Positions 7,698 to 17,020 of a DNA stretch of 34,653 nt are shown piece by piece. How positions within the stretch are numbered: the first letter of the stretch is position 1; the number at the start of each line of letters is the position of its first letter. A program made the position numbers and the translations under genes. Under the pieces are notes generated by a model. It saw only the letters and a program-made list of their open reading frames with translations. It had not been told where the DNA came from and did no database searches. Where the stretch lies: NCBI GenBank assembly GCA_002373875.1, contig DFKQ01000099.1, positions 1 to 34,653 of the forward strand, given 5' to 3'. The DNA is from Lachnospiraceae bacterium UBA3641 (GTDB lineage Bacteria > Bacillota > Clostridia > Lachnospirales > Lachnospiraceae).

Positions 7698-8537
7698 ATG
7701 GCGATCAACACATCAATAATACAGGAAACAGCAGCTGCGCAGATCGGTGGATCCACCCAGATTTCAGGCAAGAAAAACGAATACGGGAGAACGATAGGAG
7801 AGCCCAAGCTTTCGGAGGAAGGCAAGAAGTATTACGATGAGCTTAAGAAGAAGTTCGGTGGGTATGACTTTATCCTTGTGAGCAAGGATCAGATCGAAAA
7901 CGCAAAATCACAGGCCGCAAGGTATGCCAATCCCATGAAGCCGGTTGTCCTTATCGACGAGGACAAGATAGAGAAGATGGCAGCCGACAAGGATTACCGC
8001 GAGAAGTATGAATCGGTCATTGCAGGAGCATCATCACAGCTTAGTAAGATGAAGGACCAGCTGATGGCATCGGGGGCTGACTTTAAGGGATTTGGCATCC
8101 AGGTTAATGACGGCGGTAACGCAAGCTTCTTCGCTGTTGTCAAGAAATCGCAGGATGCCCAGGCTGAGCGTATAGAGAAGAACAGGGAGGCCAGGAAGGC
8201 AGCACATAAGGCGGAAGTAAAAAAGGCTGCCGCCAAGCGGGCCGAGAAGAAAAAGGCCGAAAAGAGGGAGGCTGAGAGGCTTAAAAAGGATGAGGCCGAA
8301 GATCCTGAAAAGAAGACAGATATTAAGGATATGACTCAGGATGAGATAACGACCTACAGGCCGGGACTTGATAAGGGCCTTAGGAAGATATGGGATAAGG
8401 AGACGGAAACCATATCAGCAGGCAGTGTGGAAGAACTCATCCAAAAGGTCGGGGACTATGTTCAGAATGAGAAGATGAATTCAGTCGTTACTCCGGAAGA
8501 AGCAATGATGGGACAACATATAGATTTTAAGGGATGA
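7698..8537 (+). CDS. DUF6033-like protein of unknown function
   Basis: 279 residues from ATG 7698, which lies seven bases after GGAGG (7686-7690); the in-frame ATG at 7692 is too close to that site. No signal or membrane segment. Residues about 35-155 form a mixed globular region (LSEEGKKYYDELKKKFGGYD, then KPVVLIDEDKIEKMAADKDY and GFGIQVNDGGNASFFAVVKK). Residues 155-205 are a highly charged Lys/Glu/Ala-rich helix, likely coiled coil, followed by a short tail. The order resembles DUF6033 proteins that I associate with Butyrivibrio and relatives; the assignment is from memory. The biochemical role is unknown. It is probably transcribed alone, being flanked by a terminator and a promoter. Confidence 0.65.
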   Translation: MAINTSIIQETAAAQIGGSTQISGKKNEYGRTIGEPKLSEEGKKYYDELKKKFGGYDFILVSKDQIENAKSQAARYANPMKPVVLIDEDKIEKMAADKDYREKYESVIAGASSQLSKMKDQLMASGADFKGFGIQVNDGGNASFFAVVKKSQDAQAERIEKNREARKAAHKAEVKKAAAKRAEKKKAEKREAERLKKDEAEDPEKKTDIKDMTQDEITTYRPGLDKGLRKIWDKETETISAGSVEELIQKVGDYVQNEKMNSVVTPEEAMMGQHIDFKG

Positions 8538-8619
8538 ACTTATATATCAGGGCCCTTCGCTGTTGCGTAAAAACACGGCGGGGGTCTTTGATTTTGTGTT
8601 AAATTATTAACATATCCTA

Positions 8620-8648
8620 TTGTTAAAAATATTGTTAGATGTTATATT
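8620..8648 (+). promoter_or_regulatory. Promoter of the OFA-type transporter gene
   Basis: TTGTTA (8620-8625) and TATATT (8643-8648) with a 17-bp spacer in an AT-rich gap, 48 bp before the ATG. Ribosome binding site AGGAG is at 8683-8687. Confidence 0.6.
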
Positions 8649-8696
8649 AGTTTAGTTGGAAATATTAGTAATATATTATGATAGGAGTGAATTAAA

Positions 8697-10028
8697 ATGA
8701 GTGATTCTAAATCAAGTTCAGGCGGATGGCGTGCCAATAAATGGGTGCGTGCGGCTATTCCCGCACTGTTGCTTCACTGCAGTATAGGTACCGTTTATTG
8801 TTGGTCAATATTCAGTCAGGAGATAGCTGATTATATCGGTTTTTCCAAGGGTGCGACCGAGTGGGCATTCTCATTTGCAATCTTCTTCCTTGGTATGTCG
8901 GCTGCGTTCCTTGGAAATATCGTTGAGAAGGACATCCACAAGTCATCGCTTATTGCAACGATATGTTTTACTGCAGGGATGTTCTTAACGGGCGTGTTCA
9001 TCAAGTTTGGAGGAAGCCATCAGGGTAATCCGGTAGCCCTTATAGGTATTTACTTAAGCTACGGTTTTATCATGGGTGTAGGCTTGGGCACAGGTTATTT
9101 GTCACCTGTTAAGACGCTGATGCTCTGGTTTCAGGACAGGAAGGGTCTTGCTACGGGACTTGCTGTTGCAGGATTCGGTGCGGCCAAGGCTATTGCTTCA
9201 CCTATAATGCAGAGCATGCTTGAAAACCTTGGTGATGATGGTATCTGGAAGATGTTCATGATACTTGCTGTTGTGTACTTTATAATGATGTTCGTAGGAC
9301 ATCTGCTCCTTGCCAAGCCTGCCGACTGGCATGAGCCCCAGAATGATGCCGAGAAGCCTAAGATCATGGATGTACTTAAGACCAAGCCTCTTACCAACTA
9401 CATCGGTATCTGGGTTATGTTTTATATCAATATTACATGCGGTCTTGCTCTTATCTCTCAGGAGAAGATGATCGTTAAGTGCGTCGGCCTTGCAGCAATG
9501 GTAGGTGTTGTATCGACTGTTTCGGCTATCTTCAATGCCGGAGGCCGTTTGGGATTCTCTGCATGGGCTGATACAATGAAGGACAGGAACACCATTTACA
9601 AGATGATCTTTATTTTATCGATTGTATTTACCGCACTTGTAATGATCACAGGAGGTATCAAGAACGGCGAAGGAAACGGACTTCTTATCTTCCTTGTTCT
9701 TGCTCTTATCTTTATTGTTAATGCAGGATACGGCGGTGGTTTCTCGAATGTTCCCACACTGCTTTCCGACCATTACGGAATGGGAAGTATCTCCGCTATC
9801 CATGGTATAACATTAAGTGCTTGGGCATTTGCCGGACTTACCGGTAACCAGGTTGCAACATTCATCGTTAACCATTCGGGTGAGTGGATCGATCATGACG
9901 GTGTAAAGATGAACCCTATCGGTTATCAGAACGTGCTTTACTTTACGATTGCCCTTTACATCGTTGCCCTTGTTCTCTGTTTGGTACTTGTTAAACCCAG
10001 CGGCAAGGCAGCTGCCGGGAAGAAATAA
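8697..10028 (+). CDS. MFS transporter of the oxalate/formate antiporter (OFA) family
   Basis: 443 residues with about 12 membrane segments and the OFA signature near the N-terminus: HCSIGTVYCWSIFSQEI (about 26-42). Other family traits are GVGLGTGYLSPVKTLMLWF with the following DRKGLATGLAVAGFG, a central cytoplasmic loop (PADWHEPQNDAEKPK) and GYGGGFSNVPTLLSDHYGMG in the second half. The family exchanges small organic acids such as oxalate and formate, or takes up related monocarboxylates. Substrate cannot be fixed from sequence, and no oxalate-decarboxylation genes are nearby. It stands alone between its own promoter and terminator. Confidence 0.88.
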   Translation: MSDSKSSSGGWRANKWVRAAIPALLLHCSIGTVYCWSIFSQEIADYIGFSKGATEWAFSFAIFFLGMSAAFLGNIVEKDIHKSSLIATICFTAGMFLTGVFIKFGGSHQGNPVALIGIYLSYGFIMGVGLGTGYLSPVKTLMLWFQDRKGLATGLAVAGFGAAKAIASPIMQSMLENLGDDGIWKMFMILAVVYFIMMFVGHLLLAKPADWHEPQNDAEKPKIMDVLKTKPLTNYIGIWVMFYINITCGLALISQEKMIVKCVGLAAMVGVVSTVSAIFNAGGRLGFSAWADTMKDRNTIYKMIFILSIVFTALVMITGGIKNGEGNGLLIFLVLALIFIVNAGYGGGFSNVPTLLSDHYGMGSISAIHGITLSAWAFAGLTGNQVATFIVNHSGEWIDHDGVKMNPIGYQNVLYFTIALYIVALVLCLVLVKPSGKAAAGKK

Positions 10029-10062
10029 TCTTTAAGCTTTCATTTATATCCTCGAAATATAT

Positions 10063-10103
10063 GTGACACATTGGCTCATGGTCGATGTGTCACTTTTTAT
10101 TTT
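10063..10103 (+). terminator. Strong rho-independent terminator after the MFS gene
   Basis: GTGACACAT (10063-10071) pairs perfectly with ATGTGTCAC (10085-10093), 13-nt loop, followed by TTTTTATTTT. It starts 34 bp after the stop codon. Confidence 0.9.
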
Positions 10104-10185
10104 ATCGGAAAGATGTTATACTTGTTCTGAATGGGTTACATCCATTTACTATGCAATAGGTTTAAGGAAACAGGAAGAATTGGAA

Positions 10186-10506
10186 ATGAATCTTTCATAT
10201 ATGCCGGAACCGGAAGTGATGCATTCGATAGACGAACTGGAAGCCCTGCCTGAAGGGCAGAGGGCCGAGATAATAGACGGCGTCTTATATGATATGGCAA
10301 CGCCGTCAACGACGCACCAGCGTCTGGCCGGGGTAAGGGAATACTGGATCGTGGACCCCGAATCAAGGACGACCATTATGTATGTCTTTGATAACGGCCG
10401 GGAAGAAAGCTTTGATCTTAAGCAGTACAGCTTCGATGAGGAATTAAGGTCGGGGATTTACCCGGATTTTACAATAAGACCGGCAAATGAACTTGAAAAC
10501 AGGTGA
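10186..10506 (+). pseudogene. Uma2-family (DUF820) protein lacking its nuclease core
   Basis: 106 residues from ATG 10186 (AGGAAG upstream). The N-terminus (MHSIDELEALPEGQRAEIID, then GVLYDMATPSTTHQRL) and C-terminus (REYWIVDPESRTTIMYVFDN, then YPDFTI) match the two ends of Uma2 proteins, including the full-length gene at 18050. After THQRL the sequence jumps to AGVREYW. About 90 middle residues, which in the intact copy contain EPDISV, PDWIIEIVSPSS and the following lysines of the PD-(D/E)XK fold, are gone, yet the frame is kept. It is almost certainly inactive as a nuclease. It could be a decaying gene or a small protein kept for binding. Confidence 0.8.
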
Positions 10507-10538
10507 TCATACATTTAAGAGACGGGAGGCTACAGGAT

Positions 10539-13500
10539 ATGAAGAAATTCTCCGAGATCAGATTCAGGAAAAAAAGCTCAGAAAATACGGAAACACCGGG
10601 ATCAGAGAATGGTGACGCAAAAAAATCAAGGTTCAGATTACCGGAAATTAAAAAACCCGAATTCAGGAAAAAGAACTCAGGGGATGTTAAGATCGATGAC
10701 AGGTGGTACATGTGCCTGCTCCCGGCTGCCCTGACCATGCTCATATACAGTATCATCCTTGCGGTGAAGGGAATATATCCTTTCGGAAACGCAACCATTG
10801 ATTACTACGATATGGGCGGACAGATAGCCCCCTTCTACTATCATGTTTTTGATGCCCTTCACGGGACCAAGGGCTTCTTCTACGACTGGTATTCCGCTCT
10901 TGGCACCAACATGGCCATGAGTACCTCGGGCTGTTCCAATATCTCGCCCTTTAACCTGTTCTTCCTTTTTATAAATCGTTCTTCTCTGCTTCCTTCCCTA
11001 TCGGTATTTAACGGGATCAAGCTTATGTGCATGAGCCTTACCATGTACTTCTACCTTAATAAGACCCATGCAAAGTCACCTTATTTCTTCAAGCTGACAA
11101 GTGCCGTGGGATATGCCTTCTGCGGATTTGTCCTGGTACTGTATATCACAAACCAGTGGGTTGATATAGCTGTTTTCTTCCCCCTTATCATGTATTTTTA
11201 CGATAAGCTGATCACGGAAGGGAGGATGACGGGCTACATCATAACCCTTGCCGTAACGATCATCGCAAGCTATTATCTGGGATTCATGATCCTTATCTTC
11301 TTATTCCTCTATACCGGACTTAAGATGGTAACAGGATACTTATTCGACGGCAAGAGAGCACAGGCACAAGAGTGTGTGTCCCTGCCTGCTGTACCTGAGG
11401 CTGAGACCACGATCATAACCATGCCTGCCGTATCCGAGGCTCCTGTTACTTGTGAGGAATCTGCAGAAACCGGCGGATCCGGAGAAGATGCCGGTTTACA
11501 GCCTGCCAAGATCGTCCGGGAAGCAGATGGAGAATCCGGTGAGATACAGGCAGTGACAGAGGAGGCTCCCGGTACAGAAACAGGTAAAAAGAAAAAGTTC
11601 TCATTAAAGAAGCCCGATTTCACGAAATTCAGGAGATCAGTTGAGGGCAGGGCAGAAAAGGCGTCTAAGAAACCACGTGTCAAGGTCGCAAGGAGCCTGC
11701 CTGATCTTAATCTTGCAAGGCTGGGGCTCGGGACCCTTATTTCCCTGTGCCTGTCGGCCTTCATACTGATACCCCAGCTTCGCCAGATGCTTACCTCCGC
11801 CCGCTTTAAGAACGGAAGCGGTGAGGAAGCAGTGGGGATCATCGGTAAGTATATGGCGATACTTAAGCATGTACACGGTGACTATACCACAAGATGGTGG
11901 TCGCTGCTGGGCCTTTCCCTTGCCGCCGCCCTTATAGTAACCGGTATCATAAGATTCAGGAAAGATCATAAGATGGTATTTACTTCGATAACCCTGATCC
12001 TTCTTATGGTGCTTGAGCTCTTCTTCGAAAGCATCAACCTTATATGGCACTTTGGCTCTTACATACAGTACCCTATAAGGAACGGCTTCATAATTTACTT
12101 TGTATTTGCATATCTTGCCTGTTATTACGCGGGTGAGCTATACGGCGAAGGCGGCCCTGAAGCAGGTAGCGCAGGTGTAGAAGCGGATGATCCATGGGTT
12201 AAATATAATGAGAAATGGTATTTCGGTTTCCTCTTTACCCTCATAACCTTCCTTATCTTTGTGGGTATATACAGGGCTCATGCGGGAATGCCCTTAAGGA
12301 GCGTATTCCACATGACTTCAGCCATTATGGTCATAACCTTTATCTTCTATATGATACTGCTTAATGCCAGGGCGCTTAATAAACCTCTTCCCGGCTTCGG
12401 GAAGAAGACCGGAGATGATCGATCGACGCAAGAGCCGGAAAAGGTCAGAACTTTCCATCCTTCATATAAGTGGGCGGCAGGCGTCCTTGCCTTCGAGCTT
12501 TTATGCTTTGGTTTTCTTCTTTTCGGCAAGCCCGACTTTATTACGGGATATACCGAGGAACCCGAGCAGAACGGTGACTTTATCTATATCAGTGAGCAGC
12601 TTAAGAATGATTTCTACTTTGAACCCGAGTATCTTGCCAGGGTCAAGAACCCTGATGAGACCCTTAATGCCAATTACGGATTTATTCTTTCAAGGGCTGC
12701 GCTCAGTAACTGGACCCATATGATAGCTCCGGGCGAGCAGGACGGTGCATATTCCTGGGGTTATTCTGTTCAGTTTACCAGGCTTCTTGACGCAGGCGGT
12801 ACGGTATTTACCGATGCCCTGCTGGGCGTGCGCAATGTGATCAGCACTGTTCCCATGGATGAACGCTTGTATGAGCTTGTTGATGAGACCGAGGTTAACA
12901 TTAAGCGGGGAAGCGATGAGAAGGCAACATACTACATGTACAAGCCAAGGTACACCCTGCCCTTTGGCATTAAGCTTAAGGGGATCGATGATAAATTTAC
13001 AGAGGATGCGAATATCGTAAAGGCGCACAACTCCATATACCGTTCGATCACGGGTTCCGATGATGATATTGCCTACTGGATCGTCAGGGATGACAATGCG
13101 TCGGCTGATGATGTAAGCACGGAAACGGCCAGCGTGAACGGAAGCAAGCAGGTGAATGCAAGCTTTAAGATAGGTAAGGAGACGGCAGTATACCTTCTGG
13201 GAGCGGGTAAGGATACTGAATATGCCAATTCGACCATAACGGTTGAACGCGGTGATGACAGCTTCACGGCAAACGTGCCCACAATAGGCGATACGGGAAA
13301 TATTTATTATCCTGCGCATTTTAACAATAATGCGGTATATCTGGGAACCTATGAGAACGAAGACGTTAAGGTAAGTGTTTCCATGGACGGTGAGAAGGGC
13401 GACTACTATGAGGTTGATATAATAGGTATTGATCTTGCGGTTATGGATGGACTGTGTGCCGCATACATCGAGCCTCTCGATGAACATATCGATATCGGGA

Positions 13501-13919
13501 AAAATGCAGTCACATTTACGCAGGCAGCTGACACCGATGATGAATACATGCTCCTGCCCATGACCTATGACAAGGGCTGGAAGGTTAAGGACAACGGTAA
13601 GAGAGCCAAGGCAAAATCATATGCCGGACTTTTCACTATTGTACCCCTTAAGGCAGGCGACAACCTCGTGACCATGAAGTTCACGCCGCCGGGAATGAAA
13701 TTCGGATGGTTCGTTACAACAGTCACTCTGATTGCATGTATCGTGTACCTTATACTTGCCGGTATACGTAAGGAGCAGGTGGCTGAAAAGGTACGTGAAG
13801 GGCTTGCTGAAGCATCACATAAGCTTGTTCCTGCATACACTGTCGCATTCCTTATAGTGCTTGCGTTTATGTATGTTATCCCTATTATAGTGGGGATATG
13901 CGTTATCATAGCCGGGTAA
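10539..13919 (+). CDS. YfhO-family polytopic membrane protein
   Basis: 1126 residues from ATG 10539 (GGGAGG at 10524-10529). A longer frame starts at GTG 10503, overlapping the previous stop, but lacks a binding site. After a basic, serine-rich cytoplasmic leader of about 50 residues comes the YfhO pattern: DYYDMGGQIAPFYYHVFDAL, FFYDWYSALGTNM, SGCSNISPFNLFFLF, many membrane segments, and a large C-terminal extracytoplasmic beta-rich region before a final membrane pair. YfhO proteins are GT-C-like; in Gram-positives they help glycosylate lipoteichoic acid or other envelope polymers. Unusual here is a charged insert of about 120 residues (roughly 280-395; KKKKFSLKKPDFTKF, KPRVKVARSLPDL) in a cytoplasmic loop. 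It leads a run of envelope membrane genes. Confidence 0.85.
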   Translation: MKKFSEIRFRKKSSENTETPGSENGDAKKSRFRLPEIKKPEFRKKNSGDVKIDDRWYMCLLPAALTMLIYSIILAVKGIYPFGNATIDYYDMGGQIAPFYYHVFDALHGTKGFFYDWYSALGTNMAMSTSGCSNISPFNLFFLFINRSSLLPSLSVFNGIKLMCMSLTMYFYLNKTHAKSPYFFKLTSAVGYAFCGFVLVLYITNQWVDIAVFFPLIMYFYDKLITEGRMTGYIITLAVTIIASYYLGFMILIFLFLYTGLKMVTGYLFDGKRAQAQECVSLPAVPEAETTIITMPAVSEAPVTCEESAETGGSGEDAGLQPAKIVREADGESGEIQAVTEEAPGTETGKKKKFSLKKPDFTKFRRSVEGRAEKASKKPRVKVARSLPDLNLARLGLGTLISLCLSAFILIPQLRQMLTSARFKNGSGEEAVGIIGKYMAILKHVHGDYTTRWWSLLGLSLAAALIVTGIIRFRKDHKMVFTSITLILLMVLELFFESINLIWHFGSYIQYPIRNGFIIYFVFAYLACYYAGELYGEGGPEAGSAGVEADDPWVKYNEKWYFGFLFTLITFLIFVGIYRAHAGMPLRSVFHMTSAIMVITFIFYMILLNARALNKPLPGFGKKTGDDRSTQEPEKVRTFHPSYKWAAGVLAFELLCFGFLLFGKPDFITGYTEEPEQNGDFIYISEQLKNDFYFEPEYLARVKNPDETLNANYGFILSRAALSNWTHMIAPGEQDGAYSWGYSVQFTRLLDAGGTVFTDALLGVRNVISTVPMDERLYELVDETEVNIKRGSDEKATYYMYKPRYTLPFGIKLKGIDDKFTEDANIVKAHNSIYRSITGSDDDIAYWIVRDDNASADDVSTETASVNGSKQVNASFKIGKETAVYLLGAGKDTEYANSTITVERGDDSFTANVPTIGDTGNIYYPAHFNNNAVYLGTYENEDVKVSVSMDGEKGDYYEVDIIGIDLAVMDGLCAAYIEPLDEHIDIGKNAVTFTQAADTDDEYMLLPMTYDKGWKVKDNGKRAKAKSYAGLFTIVPLKAGDNLVTMKFTPPGMKFGWFVTTVTLIACIVYLILAGIRKEQVAEKVREGLAEASHKLVPAYTVAFLIVLAFMYVIPIIVGICVIIAG

Positions 13920-14032
13920 GTTAAGACTTGTGGAATGTACGGAACCGCCCGATACCCGGTATCCGTGCTTCGTTCGTGAAGCCTGACGTGTTCCTTTAAT
14001 GTCGCCCGGGAACACTTAAGAGTAACAGATAT

Positions 14033-15838
14033 ATGAACAAAAAGAGTAATTACACAAAAAACCGCATAATATATGCCCTTATCGTAAATGCAGTCACTCT
14101 TCTTATTGCGATATTTGTGTATCGCCCCTGCTTCGAGGAAAATGATGATGCCTTCCTGTCAATGATAGCCGAAGGAGCTTATGGTACAAGGGAAGTTCAT
14201 CTTATATATGTGAATGTGGTCTTGGGATATATATACAGGACATTGTATACGCTGTGCCCTTTTATCCGCTGGCACAGCATTTTGCAGTATATCTTTATTT
14301 TCACGGCGCTGACTGCCTTCACCTATATGATAAGGGCGGTGTGCTCTGAAAAGGGACATGAAGATGCCGGAAGGATACTGCCTGTCATTTTTGTCTTGGC
14401 AGTTTTTCATGAAGTATATGTCTCTGTTCAGTATTCCAAAACCGCTACCTTTATTTCTGTAATAGGATACATGCTGATAATGTATGTTCTTTACAGAAGA
14501 AAGGTCTTTCAGGATGTACAGAGGGCAGCAAATGACAAGCTGAACAAGAAGATAGGCAAGCCGGTCAGGAAGGAGAACCCTGCGGAAACCATTCTCCTTA
14601 TGGTCATAGCATATCTCCTGCTCATATACGGAATGCTCCTTCGGGATTCGTCATATATGCTTGCAAGCCTTATGTCTATACCCCTGCTTGTGTATGATTT
14701 TGCAGGGAACATGAAGAAGAGCAGAGGCAGATGCGGCAGAGTATTCTTAAGATATTTTTTTGTATTCCTGCCACTGCTTATGGTGTTTGCGGGAAGTGAG
14801 CTGATTAACCGTGAAGCTTACAATAAGGATGCGGCCTGGAAGGACTTCATGGAATATAATGACACCAGGATGGAACTGCTGGATTACAGGTATGACCTGC
14901 TTGACTATAACCGGTATGCTGATCGGCTTCAGGGGTTGAGGATCAATGAGAATGATGCATGTATGTATCTGACCTGGCAGTTCGGAGATGATACCGTGCT
15001 CAGCACTGATATGATGAAGGAGGTCCTTAAGGGAGCGCCGGACAGATGGACCGCAGTTGAATGCGCGAAGGCTCTTGCACGGCACATTTATGAGGATGTT
15101 CTGATTTTCGACCCGATAGTACTGGCAGTTCTTATCGCTTCAATATATCTTATCTTCATGTTTGTTAGAAAGAGGGACCATGTGGGGCTTCTCATCCTTG
15201 CGGTCTGCCTTGTTGTATTTGCAGGTATTCTTGTGTATTATGAGTATTGCGGCAGATGGAGTCACCGGATCGTATTCGCAGCAATACTGGCTCTTGCCGT
15301 CTTGCTAATAAGCCTCATCATTACTGCAGGACTTACCGAAAAGGCGGGTCCTGAGGCCGGATATATGGTTGGCTCTATACTGACACTTGTTGCGGTAGCC
15401 TGTATTGCGGTCCTTCTGGGGAACAGGCTTGACTATAACTCCTATAAGCGCAGCGAACAGGACTACAGGGCCATGCTTGATTCTCTTATGTATGATAAGG
15501 ATACTCTTTACGTTGCGGATACCTTCACCTTTCAGTCGGCTTGCAGATATGATGTTTTCAGGCCATATGCACAGGGGAGTCTCGATAATTTCGTGACGGT
15601 AGGCAGTTGGTTCGTCAATTCGCCGATAACCAGGGGTATCACCGACAGGTACGGTTATTCCAATCCCTTCACGGCTCTTGCCGGTAAGGACAGCGTTGGC
15701 AAGTCGGTTCTTCTTATCGACAATATGTATAAGGATGAGAAGCTTAAGTTTCTTGATGACCACTATGATAAGGCGTATGCTTATAAGGCATTCGATAAGT
15801 ATGGTTTTACCGGCTATCTGGTTGAGGTTGGAAAATGA
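14033..15838 (+). CDS. Large membrane protein, GT-C glycosyltransferase-like
   Basis: 601 residues. The first membrane segment (about 12-30) is followed outside by FEENDDAFLSMIAEGAYG, whose D38-D39 pair sits where GT-C lipid-linked-sugar glycosyltransferases carry their acidic motif. About ten further hydrophobic segments follow, one basic cytoplasmic loop (about 150-185), and a soluble C-terminal tail of about 120 residues (from near 480; YRAMLDSLMYDKDTLYVADT). I do not recognise a named family. Topology, acidic motif and place after YfhO suggest an envelope glycosyltransferase; this is inference. The binding site is weak (AAGAG). The stop overlaps the next start by four bases (ATGA), so the two are coupled. 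Confidence 0.6.
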   Translation: MNKKSNYTKNRIIYALIVNAVTLLIAIFVYRPCFEENDDAFLSMIAEGAYGTREVHLIYVNVVLGYIYRTLYTLCPFIRWHSILQYIFIFTALTAFTYMIRAVCSEKGHEDAGRILPVIFVLAVFHEVYVSVQYSKTATFISVIGYMLIMYVLYRRKVFQDVQRAANDKLNKKIGKPVRKENPAETILLMVIAYLLLIYGMLLRDSSYMLASLMSIPLLVYDFAGNMKKSRGRCGRVFLRYFFVFLPLLMVFAGSELINREAYNKDAAWKDFMEYNDTRMELLDYRYDLLDYNRYADRLQGLRINENDACMYLTWQFGDDTVLSTDMMKEVLKGAPDRWTAVECAKALARHIYEDVLIFDPIVLAVLIASIYLIFMFVRKRDHVGLLILAVCLVVFAGILVYYEYCGRWSHRIVFAAILALAVLLISLIITAGLTEKAGPEAGYMVGSILTLVAVACIAVLLGNRLDYNSYKRSEQDYRAMLDSLMYDKDTLYVADTFTFQSACRYDVFRPYAQGSLDNFVTVGSWFVNSPITRGITDRYGYSNPFTALAGKDSVGKSVLLIDNMYKDEKLKFLDDHYDKAYAYKAFDKYGFTGYLVEVGK

Positions 15839-16977
15839 TCACACCTGTGAATATTCTTCTTATCATAATATGGGCACTTATCGTCCCCTTTCTTGCAGGG
15901 CGTCTCCTTGGCTTGTTGACAGAATCATCTGAAACGGGCCTTAAGATAGGAATGAATCTGTCCTACGGCTTCATGGTGATGTGCGTCCTTTTTCTTGTTC
16001 CGGCTATTCCCATGATCCTTTTACATGCCCCATTCCATACGCTTAAACATACCTGGGTATTGCTGATGGCTGCAGTGTGCCTGGCGTCTGTAGTGCTTTC
16101 CTTACGCCGGGGAATACCGGGAAGAGAGAAGCGTGAGTTAAGCTCACCCGACTGTACCCGGGATGCCGAAAACCCGGGAGATGCTTCGGACACAGATAAG
16201 AAGGGTGTTGACATCTTCACTGTATGTATATGGATCGCGGCGATCACGGTGATAGTGTTCGAAACAGGTCTACTTACAGTCAGGATGCACACGGATACCG
16301 ATGATGCCCGCTTTATCGTTGATGCAATGGAGGCATTAAGTAAGGATACCATGCTTGAGTACAATCCTATAACGGGTATTCATCACGGCATACCCGTGGG
16401 TGAACAGATCAAGGATCTTACGGCTCCGTATCCTTTGTTTATCGCGCTTATAAGTTCACTGACCATGATTCATCCTGCGGTAATGGCCCATACGGTTATG
16501 CCCCTTCTGTATATCCCGCTTAGTTATGTGATCTTTAATATGATCGGAGGAGTTATATTCGGGGAGGGTATCCGGAAGAAAGGACTTTTCCTTTTCTTCT
16601 TATCTCTGATCCATCTGTTTTCATTTGAAACGATATATTCGGCAGGCTACACCCTGCTCACCATCATATGGCAGGGACGGTCGATAGTTGCGATGATCAT
16701 GCTTCCGTTAACCTGGTATCTCCTGCTTCGGATGGGGGATAAGGAAAGCGTGAAGGCAGGTGATTATATTCTTATAGGGATTTCAGCCCTTGCCAATGCC
16801 ATGCTGTCCAATATGGGTTCCCTCTTTGCCTTTATTCTGTGTATGGCTTATGCATTTAGTTATTCTTTGCAGGACAGGAAATTGAAGCCGCTTATTTGTA
16901 TGGGGCTTGCCATGGTACCGGACTTGCTGGTGATAGTTGCCGGCAGGCTTTTGTACGCAGGGGTATTGTATAAGTAA
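15835..16977 (+). CDS. DUF6077-like membrane protein (possibly the N-terminal half of a split gene)
   Basis: 380 residues, mostly membrane segments, with a short charged loop (about 100-130). After a segment near 133-152 comes HTDTDDARFIVDAMEAL (acidic D154, D156, D157), then PYPLFIALISSLTMIHPAVM, AHTVMPLLYIPLSY and IYSAGYTLLTIIWQGRSIVA. This order resembles DUF6077 proteins of Lachnospiraceae, which look GT-C-like; from memory, not checked. The frame ends abruptly inside a hydrophobic region (GRLLYAGVLYK), and the following gene supplies further membrane segments plus a soluble domain. The pair may therefore be one protein broken by a stop. Confidence 0.6.
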   Translation: MITPVNILLIIIWALIVPFLAGRLLGLLTESSETGLKIGMNLSYGFMVMCVLFLVPAIPMILLHAPFHTLKHTWVLLMAAVCLASVVLSLRRGIPGREKRELSSPDCTRDAENPGDASDTDKKGVDIFTVCIWIAAITVIVFETGLLTVRMHTDTDDARFIVDAMEALSKDTMLEYNPITGIHHGIPVGEQIKDLTAPYPLFIALISSLTMIHPAVMAHTVMPLLYIPLSYVIFNMIGGVIFGEGIRKKGLFLFFLSLIHLFSFETIYSAGYTLLTIIWQGRSIVAMIMLPLTWYLLLRMGDKESVKAGDYILIGISALANAMLSNMGSLFAFILCMAYAFSYSLQDRKLKPLICMGLAMVPDLLVIVAGRLLYAGVLYK

Positions 16978-17020
16978 CATAGGATTCACGTTGATTTCGA
17001 AAGGATTTCGATAAGTATTA

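Noticed and set aside
8538..8590. Terminator after the DUF6033-like gene
   Set aside because: Only a broken, wobble-rich stem between the CCCTTCGCTGT and ACGGCGGGGG regions and no proper T run; too weak to call.
10063..10185. Upstream GTG start extending the short Uma2 gene
   Set aside because: That codon lies inside the terminator stem of the MFS gene; ATG 10186 has a binding site and matches the paralogue's start.
12690..13487. 265-codon minus-strand frame inside the YfhO gene
   Set aside because: It is antisense to a conserved membrane protein with the expected family motifs and has no start signal or recognisable product.
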